A stretch of 7,367 bases of DNA. Source: Sulfitobacter sp. (lineage in GTDB: Bacteria > Pseudomonadota > Alphaproteobacteria > Rhodobacterales > Rhodobacteraceae). The notes beneath the pieces were generated by a model. That model worked only from the letters and a program-made list of their open reading frames with translations. It made no database searches and was not told the origin of the DNA. Shown in pieces: positions 1 through 5,996 of this stretch; within the stretch, counting starts at the first letter, position 1, and every line of letters begins with the position of its first letter. The translations under genes were made by a program, and so were the position numbers. The stretch lies in NCBI GenBank assembly GCA_024636395.1, contig JAGXHD010000108.1:1-7367 (forward strand), in the 5' to 3' direction.

Positions 1-441
1 GCCCACCACATCCGTCACGACGACGACCAGCACCAGCCACAACATTCAGCCTACGCCCATGTCATCGCGCACCTGCATCATGCCGAAGCCCGACAGCAGG
101 ATCATCACTGTGAAGCTCATGTAAATGGTGCGGTTGCGCTCCAGTTGGCCGAAGCCCAAAAGTGCCGGCGCAAACAGCAGCGGCAGCGCGAATCCGGCAG
201 GAATATAGACCGCTATCAGCAGCACGGCCCCGGTCAGCGCGCCCAGTACCAACGCGATATTGCGCCGGTCGCTCGGCGTCAGCATATTGACCAGCTCCCA
301 AATCATCAGCGCACAGATCACGGCAACAAGCAGGTGAAACAGATGCCCGCCCGCCCAGATCCCGATCGCAGCGAGCACCAGCATGACCACGGCGGAGCCG
401 ACCCGCGCCGTAAGGTCAGACCATTTTTCAGTGTTGCCCAT
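1..441 (-). CDS. cdsA: Phosphatidate cytidylyltransferase CdsA, 5' part, interrupted by an in-frame TGA; runs off the left edge
   Basis: CdsA makes CDP-diacylglycerol from CTP and phosphatidic acid at the inner membrane, the precursor of the phospholipids. Seen here: 131 residues from the ATG at 439-441, very hydrophobic, with membrane segments near residues 16-31, 34-50, 62-80, 83-97 and 106-121. A TGA at 46-48 then interrupts the frame. The same frame continues past it as MLWLVLVVVVTDVVG to the edge, which resembles the conserved W-x-L...D-xx-GY stretch of CdsA, so the TGA most likely replaces a Trp codon. The catalytic C-terminal signature lies outside the window. The ATG start is preferred over the TTG one codon upstream because GAGG (449-452, overlapping the uppS stop) is spaced 7 nt from it. 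It lies 9 nt after uppS, so it is probably translationally coupled. Whether the gene is broken, misread, or split (TGA is followed directly by ATG) cannot be decided here. Confidence 0.85.
46..48 (-). other. In-frame TGA within cdsA, at an expected Trp codon
   Basis: Read on the minus strand, the codons are GTA GGC TGA ATG TTG TGG CTG. CdsA homologues as I recall them read G-x-x-W-M-L-W-L at this point, so a single G-to-A change (TGG to TGA) explains the stop without any frameshift. The next codon is ATG, so re-initiation is possible, although no strong ribosome binding site precedes it. Confidence 0.8.
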
Positions 442-450
442 CAATATACC

Positions 451-1203
451 TCAGGTTTTGACCCCGCCAAACCGCCGGTCGCGCCCGCCATAGGACGCGC
501 ACAGGCGCGAAAACTCCTCGCGCGTGAAATCGGGCCAGAGCGTGTCGATGAATTCGTATTCCGCATAGGCCGATTGCCACAGCAGAAAGTTGGAGATCCG
601 GGCCTCGCCGCTTGTTCGGATGACTAGATCCGGATCCGGCAAAACATAGGTATCCAAATATCTTGGCAGTGTTTCTTCATCTATTTCTTCGGGATCAAGG
701 CGGCCCTGAGCCACATCCTGCGCCAGCCGCTTCGTGGCCCGGGCCACCTCGTCGCGGCCTCCATAGTTGAGCGCGATCGTCAGATGGACGGAGGTGTTAT
801 GGGACGTGATCTCTTCAAGTTCGTTCATTAACTTGATCAGCTTGGCATCGAGCTTCACACGGTCACCGATAAACCGGACCCGAACGCCGCGGTCGTTGAG
901 GGCACGGGTCTCTTTCGAGATGTAGCGCCGAAAGAGGCTCATGAGCCCTGCCACCTCGACTTGCGTGCGCTTCCAGTTTTCCGTCGAGAAGGCAAAAATT
1001 GTCAGATACTCGACCCCCACATCAGGGCAGGCCTCCACGACTTCGCGCACCCGCTTGGCGCCTGAATGATGGCCGAAAAGCCGCGGGCGTCCGCGCTGCG
1101 TTGCCCACCGGCCATTGCCGTCCATGATAATCGCGACATGCTTTGGCCCCCCCGGCGAAGGCGCCGGCAGGGGTTCAAGTTTTGGTTTGCCGCGTTTGAT
1201 CAT
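451..1203 (-). CDS. uppS: Isoprenyl transferase (undecaprenyl diphosphate synthase) UppS
   Basis: This cytosolic cis-prenyltransferase extends farnesyl diphosphate with isopentenyl diphosphate to the C55 lipid carrier used for peptidoglycan and surface polysaccharide export. The 250 residues match the family's usual length. The HVAIIMDGNGRWA motif (residues 22-34) carries the Mg-binding catalytic Asp28, and His45 follows in FGHHSG. FSTENWKR (72-79) is the next conserved block. The diphosphate-binding region RTSGEARISNFLLWQ (196-210) has Arg196 and Arg202, with Glu215 after it, matching Arg194, Arg200 and Glu213 of E. coli UppS. The C terminus has the typical RDRRFGG (241-247). It sits between frr and cdsA in the usual order. 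The start is less certain: the ATG at 1201-1203 has no clear Shine-Dalgarno sequence, and the frame stays open for 24 codons upstream with no ATG, GTG or TTG. Confidence 0.97.
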   Translation of the reverse strand: MIKRGKPKLEPLPAPSPGGPKHVAIIMDGNGRWATQRGRPRLFGHHSGAKRVREVVEACPDVGVEYLTIFAFSTENWKRTQVEVAGLMSLFRRYISKETRALNDRGVRVRFIGDRVKLDAKLIKLMNELEEITSHNTSVHLTIALNYGGRDEVARATKRLAQDVAQGRLDPEEIDEETLPRYLDTYVLPDPDLVIRTSGEARISNFLLWQSAYAEYEFIDTLWPDFTREEFSRLCASYGGRDRRFGGVKT

Positions 1204-1290
1204 GGGATGTGACGCATCGGTGAGGGCCTGCTCTTTGGGGTCGGATGGTTCCTGTAGGACGGCGACCCGCCCAAATTAAGGCAAAAGCGT

Positions 1291-1854
1291 TTAAACCTGC
1301 ATGATTTCCGTCTGCTTGGTCTCAAGCAGATCATCGATGGCTTTGATATTTTTCTTTGTCAGGTCTTCCATTTCGCTTTCCCACAGCTTCTGGTCGTCTT
1401 CGCCCATACCGTCAGCCTTGGCTTTCTTGATCTGGTCCATCCCGTCGCGGCGAATGTTGCGGATGCTCACGCGCGCGTTTTCAGCGTAGCCGCCAGCGAC
1501 CTTGCTGAGCTGCGTGCGCCGTTCTTCGTTGAGCTCGGGGATGGGCAGCATGATGATTGTGCCGTTGAGCTGCGGATTGATCCCCAGACCACTCTCGCGG
1601 ATCGCCTTTTCGACCTTTCCCACAAGGGCTTTGTCCCAGACGTTGATCGTGACCATCCGCGGCTCGGGCACGTTGACGGTGCCCACCTGGTTGATCGGGG
1701 TCATTTGGCCGTAGGCGTCCACCTGGATCGGATCGAGCATCGAAGCAGAGCCGCGCCCGGTGCGCAGGGACGCAAATTCCGTCCGCAGAGATGATATCGC
1801 ACCGGCCATGCGCCGCTCCAGATCATCGGTATCAAGCATAAAGTCTTCGGACAT
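1291..1854 (-). CDS. frr: Ribosome recycling factor
   Basis: Frr works with EF-G and IF-3 to split post-termination ribosomes in the cytosol. The 187 residues from the ATG at 1852-1854 match the normal length of about 185. Visible family marks are the N-terminal helix (DLERRMAGAISSLRTEF), the RTGRGSASMLDPIQVDAYG block (about residues 33-51), the domain II stretch around QVGTVNVPEPRMVTINVWD, and the helical C terminus ending in LLETKQTEIMQV. A GTG start at 1882-1884 would add ten residues (MNSDLYEAYP), but the ATG is preceded by GAGG with about 9 nt spacing and gives the family N terminus, so the shorter form is chosen. It lies 81 nt after pyrH and 87 nt before uppS on the same strand, the typical order. 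Confidence 0.97.
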   Translation of the reverse strand: MSEDFMLDTDDLERRMAGAISSLRTEFASLRTGRGSASMLDPIQVDAYGQMTPINQVGTVNVPEPRMVTINVWDKALVGKVEKAIRESGLGINPQLNGTIIMLPIPELNEERRTQLSKVAGGYAENARVSIRNIRRDGMDQIKKAKADGMGEDDQKLWESEMEDLTKKNIKAIDDLLETKQTEIMQV

Positions 1855-1935
1855 CGGATAAGCCTCGTATAGATCACTATTCACAGCAGGGTTTAGAGCA
1901 TTGCCCGGCCCAAGGAAAGGCGGGTTTGCGGCGCG

Positions 1936-2661
1936 CTAGCCCTGCACGCGGGTATAGGTGCCCTCGCCCGCGAGGATCCCTTTGAACCCGCCCGGCTCAT
2001 CGAGCGAAAAAACGATGATCGGCAGGTTGTTGTCGCGCGCAAGGGCAATGGCAGACGCGTCCATCACGCCCAGACGTTTGGCCAGCACGTCGTCATAGCT
2101 CACCGTCTCATATCGCTTGGCATCAGCGTGTTTGACCGGATCCTTGTCATACACGCCGTCGACCTTGGTGCCCTTGAAGATCGCCTCGCAGGACATCTCC
2201 GAGGCGCGCAGGGTCGCCGCCGTATCGGTGGTAAAGTATGGATTGCCGGTGCCGGCCGCAAAGATGCACACGCGCTTTTTCTCCAGATGGCGCACGGCGC
2301 GGCGGCGGATGTAGGGCTCGGCCACTTCGTTCATGGTGATCGCGGAGATTACGCGGGTGTGGATACCCTCCGCCTCCAGCGCGGATTGTACCGCGAGCGC
2401 GTTCATGACGGTCGCCAACATCCCCATATAGTCAGCAGTGGTTCGCTCCATCCCCTGCGCCGATCCCTGCAATCCGCGGAAAATATTGCCGCCGCCGATC
2501 ACCATGCAGATCTCCACGCCCATGTCGTGGACGGATTTCACTTCCTTAGCGATCCGCTCGACCGTCGGCGGATGCAGGCCAAACCCCTGATCCCCCATCA
2601 AGGCTTCGCCGGAGATTTTCAGCATCACGCGGCTGTAGGCGGCTCTGGGTGTATCGGACAT
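1936..2661 (-). CDS. pyrH: Uridylate (UMP) kinase PyrH
   Basis: PyrH phosphorylates UMP to UDP with ATP, an essential step of pyrimidine nucleotide supply, as a cytosolic hexamer of the amino-acid kinase fold. The 241 residues match the bacterial family. Seen in the protein: KISGEA (15-20) in the phosphate-binding N terminus, IGGGNIFRG (55-63), the UMP-contact region TTADYMGMLATVMN (74-87), and GTGNPYFTTDTAA (137-149), which is diagnostic of bacterial UMP kinases, then KVDGVYDKDP (166-175) and the MDASAIALARDN block (200-211). The ATG at 2659-2661 is preceded by AAAGG with 8 nt spacing. It is the first gene of the leftward cluster in this window. In many bacteria tsf precedes pyrH; here miaA is divergent instead, so pyrH must have its own promoter in the 106-bp gap. 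Confidence 0.98.
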   Translation of the reverse strand: MSDTPRAAYSRVMLKISGEALMGDQGFGLHPPTVERIAKEVKSVHDMGVEICMVIGGGNIFRGLQGSAQGMERTTADYMGMLATVMNALAVQSALEAEGIHTRVISAITMNEVAEPYIRRRAVRHLEKKRVCIFAAGTGNPYFTTDTAATLRASEMSCEAIFKGTKVDGVYDKDPVKHADAKRYETVSYDDVLAKRLGVMDASAIALARDNNLPIIVFSLDEPGGFKGILAGEGTYTRVQG

Positions 2662-2767
2662 AGGGGGAAACCTTTCGGGCTATTTCGAACAGCGGTCTTT
2701 TGTTTAGGCGCAAAATGTCCCAAATACCCGCCATGTTCAATGCAGCGCGCGCGGAGGGGGCAAAGAA
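2662..2767. promoter_or_regulatory. Divergent intergenic region between pyrH and miaA
   Basis: These 106 bp separate two genes pointing away from each other, so they must hold promoters for both, unless transcription reaches them from further away. The region is more AT-rich in its middle (about 2695-2740) than its neighbours. On the plus side, GGAGG at 2753-2757 lies 10 nt before the miaA ATG. On the minus side, AAAGG precedes the pyrH ATG. No clear operator or terminator is visible. Confidence 0.6.
2712..2740 (-). promoter_or_regulatory. Candidate promoter for the pyrH cluster
   Basis: On the minus strand, TTGAAC (2735-2740; 4 of 6 to the sigma-70 -35 consensus) is followed after 17 bp by CATTTT (2712-2717; 3 of 6 to the -10). 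It would give a start site about 45 nt before the pyrH ATG. The match is weak and the call rests mainly on spacing and position. Confidence 0.25.
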
Positions 2768-3652
2768 ATGTCGCATGACACCGAAGATACCCTCTTTGCG
2801 GCGCTTCCGGCGCAGATGCCCGTTCTGATCGCAGGACCCACCGCTTCGGGTAAATCGGCGCTGGCGCTGCGGGTCGCAGCACAGGCCGACGGCGTGATCG
2901 TGAATGCCGACGCCAGTCAGGTTTATGCCTGTTGGCGCGTGATTTCCGCCCGACCCAGCGCGCAGGAAGAAGCGCGTGCGCCCCATCGACTCTACGGTCA
3001 TCTGGCGCAGGACGCGGCCTATTCCACCGGCCATTGGCTACGGGAGGTGGCGGATATTTTGGCCGGGGAGCAGCGGCCCATCATCGTCGGCGGTACGGGG
3101 CTCTATTTCCGCGCGCTGACCGAAGGGCTGGCCGATATGCCACCGACCCCTCGGGAGATCCGGCTCGCTGGCGGTGCGCTGACCCTCGATCAACTGATTG
3201 CCGGGCTCGACCGCGATACCGCGCAAGGCCTCGATCTGGCCAACCGCGCCCGGGTCCAGCGGGCGTGGGAGGTGTTGCAAGCCACAGGGCAAGGGTTGGT
3301 CCACTGGCAGGCGCAGACACCACCACCCCTGTTGCCGCTCTCGGCCTGCCGGGCGATCGCGCTCGATGTGGAGCGCGACTGGCTCGCGCGCCGCATCGCC
3401 CTGCGGTTTGAAACGATGCTGGCGGAAGGCGGCCTTGACGAGGTCCGCGCGATAGAGCCGCACTATGATCCCACTCTGCCCGCGCACAGGGCAATCGGTG
3501 TGCCGGAACTGGTGGCGTATCTACGCGGGGAGATGAGCCTCGATCAGGCACGCGATGCGGCGATCATCGCCACGCGGCAATATGCAAAGCGCCAGCGCAC
3601 CTGGATCAGAAGCAGGATGACCGGGTGGAAAAAGCTGAAAATGCCGCAATAA
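2768..3652 (+). CDS. miaA: tRNA dimethylallyltransferase MiaA
   Basis: MiaA moves the dimethylallyl group from DMAPP to N6 of A37 in tRNAs that read UNN codons, the first step of the i6A/ms2i6A modification that steadies codon-anticodon pairing. In the 294-residue protein the P-loop GPTASGKS is at 23-30, the DASQVY motif at 48-53 carries the substrate-contacting Asp48, VGGTGLYFRAL is at 107-117, the RVQRAWEVL helix at 162-170, AHRAIGVPEL at 239-248 and ATRQYAKRQRTW at 268-279. Compared with E. coli MiaA it is shorter overall (about 316 there), with a trimmed segment after TPREIR (128-132), but all key motifs are present. The ATG at 2768 has GGAGG 10 nt upstream; Met17 is a possible but less likely start. 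It is divergent from pyrH and is followed after 95 bp by the AraC-type gene on the same strand. Confidence 0.96.
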   Translation: MSHDTEDTLFAALPAQMPVLIAGPTASGKSALALRVAAQADGVIVNADASQVYACWRVISARPSAQEEARAPHRLYGHLAQDAAYSTGHWLREVADILAGEQRPIIVGGTGLYFRALTEGLADMPPTPREIRLAGGALTLDQLIAGLDRDTAQGLDLANRARVQRAWEVLQATGQGLVHWQAQTPPPLLPLSACRAIALDVERDWLARRIALRFETMLAEGGLDEVRAIEPHYDPTLPAHRAIGVPELVAYLRGEMSLDQARDAAIIATRQYAKRQRTWIRSRMTGWKKLKMPQ

Positions 3653-3694
3653 TCTTGCGACAGGACTTTCATTTTCACGCGGTTTTCTGCTATC

Positions 3695-3731
3695 CATGAT
3701 TGAAATTGATCAAAATCCTTTCAGAATCATG
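3695..3731. repeat. 7-bp inverted repeat bracketing the FNR-like box
   Basis: CATGATT (3695-3701) and AATCATG (3725-3731) are perfect inverted copies with 23 bp between them. They surround the FNR-like palindrome and end just before the ribosome binding site of the AraC-type gene. This could be an operator or chance symmetry. Confidence 0.4.
3700..3713. promoter_or_regulatory. FNR/FnrL-like palindrome upstream of the AraC-type gene
   Basis: TTGAAATTGATCAA fits the FNR/FnrL consensus TTGAT-N4-ATCAA at 9 of 10 defined positions. It is 34 bp before the ATG of the regulator gene. FnrL is the oxygen-responsive Fe-S regulator common in Rhodobacteraceae, and related Crp/FNR family members bind similar sites. 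A weak candidate promoter, TTTTCA (3672-3677) then 17 bp then CATGAT (3695-3700), would place the box at the transcription start, which suggests repression rather than activation. Function is inferred only from the match. Confidence 0.45.
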
Positions 3732-3747
3732 ACAAGGGGCGCCGTGG

Positions 3748-4605
3748 ATGAGCGAGATCGAACTCAGGATACAAACGCTTGCCCAGCTGGGCGGTGCCGA
3801 GCCGTGGCGGCTTTTGCTCGCGCACGACAGGCCGCATCATTTGCTGTTGTGGTTCACGCGCGGACAGGGCCGCATCCTGCTCGACGGGCGCAGGCGCGGT
3901 CTTGGCACGCACAATGCTGTTTTCGTACCCGCAGGATCGCTTTTCGCCATTGATAGCGGGCGGCAGAGCCTCGGGCAGGTTGTGAGCATGCCGGTGGGGA
4001 CGCCACTCCGCTTGCCCGATCTGCCCCGACAATTGCGCATACGCGATGTGCAGGTGCAGTCCGAGCTGTCCTCGCTCATCGAATCCGCGCAGCGCGAGCA
4101 ATCACAGGGCCGCCCGCTGGCACAAGATGCACTCGAGGCGCATGTCGCGCTGATGTCGGTCTGGCTGCGCCGCCAAATGGCAGCGGACGAGCATATTCCA
4201 GCCCCAGCAACGGCGGGCGAGCGGTTGTCGCGACACTTCTGTCAGCTCGTCTCGCGCCATTATGCAAGCGGTGCCACCATGGGATTTTACGCGCAGGAGC
4301 TGGGCGTCACACCGACGCACCTTAGTCGCACCGTGAAAAACGCGACCGGCAAAACAGCTGCCGATATTCTCACGGAGCGCGTGGTGCACGCGGCACGGAG
4401 CCTGCTGGAGAGCACTCCACATCCCGCGCGCAACATCGCGCAACATCTCGGATTCGGCAGCGCGGCCTATTTTACAAGGTTCATGCAGCAACATACCGGG
4501 CTCTCCCCAAGCCAGCTGCGCACGGCGCCAGCAAGCGTAAAATCCGTGCCTGCCCATGGTGCACCCCGCGTCCTGCCGCGGGTTGTAATGAGTGGCGGAC
4601 GATAG
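3748..4605 (+). CDS. AraC-family transcriptional regulator
   Basis: This is a DNA-binding regulator of 285 residues, the normal AraC family length. The C-terminal half has the two helix-turn-helix units: the first around residues 177-200 (FYAQELGVTPTHLSRTVKNATG), the second around 227-257, with the family signature IAQHLGFGSAAYFTRFMQQHTGLSPSQLR (230-258). The N-terminal 100 or so residues look like a small cupin-type sensing domain (GQGRILLDGRRRGL, then NAVFVPAGSLFAID), which usually binds a small ligand. The ligand is unknown. The C terminus has a basic, Pro/Val-rich tail past the second motif. The ATG at 3748 has AAGGGG (3734-3739) 8 nt upstream. It is codirectional with the permease genes that begin 329 bp later, and a direct repeat of the kind such regulators bind lies in that gap, so control of the transporter operon is the likely role. 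An FNR-like box lies upstream. Confidence 0.93.
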   Translation: MSEIELRIQTLAQLGGAEPWRLLLAHDRPHHLLLWFTRGQGRILLDGRRRGLGTHNAVFVPAGSLFAIDSGRQSLGQVVSMPVGTPLRLPDLPRQLRIRDVQVQSELSSLIESAQREQSQGRPLAQDALEAHVALMSVWLRRQMAADEHIPAPATAGERLSRHFCQLVSRHYASGATMGFYAQELGVTPTHLSRTVKNATGKTAADILTERVVHAARSLLESTPHPARNIAQHLGFGSAAYFTRFMQQHTGLSPSQLRTAPASVKSVPAHGAPRVLPRVVMSGGR

Positions 4606-4621
4606 GCATTTCTGGGCAAAA

Positions 4622-4663
4622 TCGCCCAAAACCGACACTTAACGTCGCGAAAAACCGATATTT
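4622..4663. promoter_or_regulatory. Two 19-bp direct repeats, candidate AraC-type operator
   Basis: The sequences TCGCCCAAAACCGACACTT (4622-4640) and TCGCGAAAAACCGATATTT (4645-4663) match at 15 of 19 positions, including an identical AAAACCGA core. They are in the same orientation with a 23-bp period, roughly two helical turns. AraC-family proteins, with two helix-turn-helix units each, typically bind pairs of direct half-sites of about this length and spacing next to the promoter they activate. The pair begins 17 bp after the AraC-type gene and ends 15 bp before a TTGACG hexamer. No third copy or copy upstream of the regulator gene was found. Confidence 0.6.
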
Positions 4664-4678
4664 CTTACCATGGTGACA

Positions 4679-4707
4679 TTGACGCGCCCCGCTCAATCGT
4701 GCCTGAT
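4679..4707 (+). promoter_or_regulatory. Candidate promoter of the permease operon
   Basis: TTGACG (4679-4684; 5 of 6 to the sigma-70 -35) is followed after 17 bp by CCTGAT (4702-4707; 3 of 6 to the -10). A good -35 with a poor -10 just downstream of a direct repeat would suit an activator-dependent promoter. Transcription would start near 4714, leaving a leader of about 220 nt before the first permease. Confidence 0.35.
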
Positions 4708-4934
4708 ACGTTGCAAGCCCGGCAGCACAATGATCGGGCAGCATATGTTTGGTCCGATGCGCGGACCACTGGGAGAGATGCACGGCTTGCACCATCTGGT
4801 GCGGAGAGCGGTCTGCGGGCAAATCCCGCCTTTCCAGATATCGAAGGAGCACGCGCCTTCACTCGAAAGGGCAGATGCCCAACTCCGACAGGCGGGATCA
4901 ACCCGTTTGCAGCCAACGACAGGGGCTACGCATT
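4708..4934 (+). promoter_or_regulatory. Long non-coding leader with clustered short hairpins
   Basis: No convincing gene lies in this stretch. Short inverted repeats seen are TGGTCC/GGACCA (4750-4755, 4763-4768), GCGGG/CCCGC (4815-4819, 4825-4829, then CTTT), GAAGG/CCTTC (4843-4847, 4856-4860), GGGC/GCCC (4869-4872, 4877-4880) and CGGG/CCCG (4893-4896, 4902-4905, then TTT). The second and last share the form CGGG-N5-CCCG. No known riboswitch class was recognised. In GC-rich DNA some of these stems are expected by chance. The end carries AGGGG (4921-4925), the likely ribosome binding site of the permease. Confidence 0.35.
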
Positions 4935-5981
4935 ATGGGACTATTTATCCTCAGACGGCTGGGCGTCATGTTGCTTACGGCGCTTTGCCTGACGTTCATC
5001 GTATTCTGGTTGACGAACCTTTATCCAAATCTCGAAAAACTGGCAAAGACCCAGGGCAATTTCAGAATGAGTGACGAGGCAGTGTCTTCCTATCTGGGCG
5101 ATCGTGGATACCTCGAACCTCTGCCGATCAAATTCGGGCAATGGCTGGGCGTTGCGCCGGGATGGGTGACCGAGAAGGCGGATGGCAAGACCATGGGCCG
5201 GTGTTTTTCCGAAGGAACGCCACCCGAAGAACGCCGCAGCTTTTGCGGCGTCTTGCAAGGTGATTGGGGCCAGTCGACCGTTTTCAAGGACGAGGTGGGC
5301 AGTATCGTCGCCACCCGGCTTGGGCTCACGGGCAAGCTGATGTTCTGGGTGCTGGTACTGATGGTGCCCTCGGCCCTGCTGATCGGCGTTCTGGCGGGCA
5401 TGCGCGAGGGCTCCAAGCTCGACCGCTCCCTCTCGACCGTCTCCATCGTGAGCACGGCCACACCTGAATACGTCTCAGGGGTGATCTTCATCGCGGTCTT
5501 CGCATCTTCGGCATTCGGGCTCAAATGGTTCAAAGGCTCTGCGACCTCGGCCATGGACAGCGCCAATTTCGAGAATTTCTTCCTGCCTGTGCTCACGATC
5601 TCGCTGTATGGCATGGGTTACATCGCGCGGATGACGCGTGCGTCGATGACCGAAGTAATGACCGCGCAATACATCCGGACCGCCCGGCTCAAGGGTGTGA
5701 GTTTCGGCAATATCGTCATGAAACACGCCCTGCGCAACGCGCTGATCGCGCCCTTCACGGTCATTATGCTCCAGATCCCCTGGCTTTTGAACGGCGTGGT
5801 GATCGTCGAGACATTGTTTAATTACAAGGGCTTCGGCTGGGTGCTGGTACAGGCAGCGGGTAATAATGACATCGAGCTGCTGCTCGCAGTGTCTGTCGTA
5901 TCAGTGATCGTGGTGCTGCTGACGCAGCTTATCTCCGATATCGGTTATGTCTTTCTCAATCCACGCATCCGCATTTCGTAA
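4935..5981 (+). CDS. ABC transporter permease, DppB/OppB class
   Basis: This is an inner-membrane subunit of a binding-protein-dependent importer of the peptide/nickel/opine class. The 348-residue protein starts MGLFILRRLG, the typical entry of DppB-like permeases, with a first membrane segment at about 9-29. A long periplasmic stretch (about 30-125) follows, containing Cys90 and Cys104, which could pair. Further membrane segments lie at about 134-155, 170-195, 215-230, 268-292 and 313-335. The ATPase-contact (EAA) loop is at about 234-273 (SMTEVMTAQYIRTARLKGVS, then KHALRNALIAP). The C terminus LNPRIR is a family signature. The ATG at 4935 has AGGGG 9 nt upstream and gives the normal N terminus. 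An in-frame ATG at 4875, preceded by AAGGG, would add 20 polar residues and is less likely. The second permease follows after 15 nt. The substrate is not inferable from this subunit. Confidence 0.92.
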   Translation: MGLFILRRLGVMLLTALCLTFIVFWLTNLYPNLEKLAKTQGNFRMSDEAVSSYLGDRGYLEPLPIKFGQWLGVAPGWVTEKADGKTMGRCFSEGTPPEERRSFCGVLQGDWGQSTVFKDEVGSIVATRLGLTGKLMFWVLVLMVPSALLIGVLAGMREGSKLDRSLSTVSIVSTATPEYVSGVIFIAVFASSAFGLKWFKGSATSAMDSANFENFFLPVLTISLYGMGYIARMTRASMTEVMTAQYIRTARLKGVSFGNIVMKHALRNALIAPFTVIMLQIPWLLNGVVIVETLFNYKGFGWVLVQAAGNNDIELLLAVSVVSVIVVLLTQLISDIGYVFLNPRIRIS

Positions 5982-5996
5982 CCGAGGGCACAGATC

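Noticed and set aside
145..627. Plus-strand open frame of 160 codons
   Set aside because: It is antisense to cdsA and uppS, has a low-complexity Gln/Arg/His-rich product, and no ribosome binding site or family resemblance.
1882..1884. GTG start giving a longer ribosome recycling factor
   Set aside because: The ATG at 1852-1854 has a better ribosome binding site and gives the usual family length and N terminus.
2128..2778. Plus-strand open frame of 216 codons
   Set aside because: It is antisense to pyrH and crosses the divergent promoter region; its length is explained by the high GC content.
2546..3034. Minus-strand open frame of 162 codons
   Set aside because: It overlaps the pyrH start and lies antisense to miaA; its product shows no recognisable domain.
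4613..4628. TGGGC/GCCCA hairpin just after the AraC-type gene, possible terminator
   Set aside because: The stem is only 5 bp, there is no T run after it on either strand, and it overlaps the first direct repeat.
4102..4638. Minus-strand open frame of 178 codons
   Set aside because: It is a shadow of the AraC-type gene on the opposite strand, with no motif or start signal.
4670..5074. Plus-strand open frame of 134 codons covering the leader
   Set aside because: No ribosome binding site, no recognisable domain, and it runs out of frame into the clear permease gene; ATGs at 4670 and 4745 are both poorly placed.
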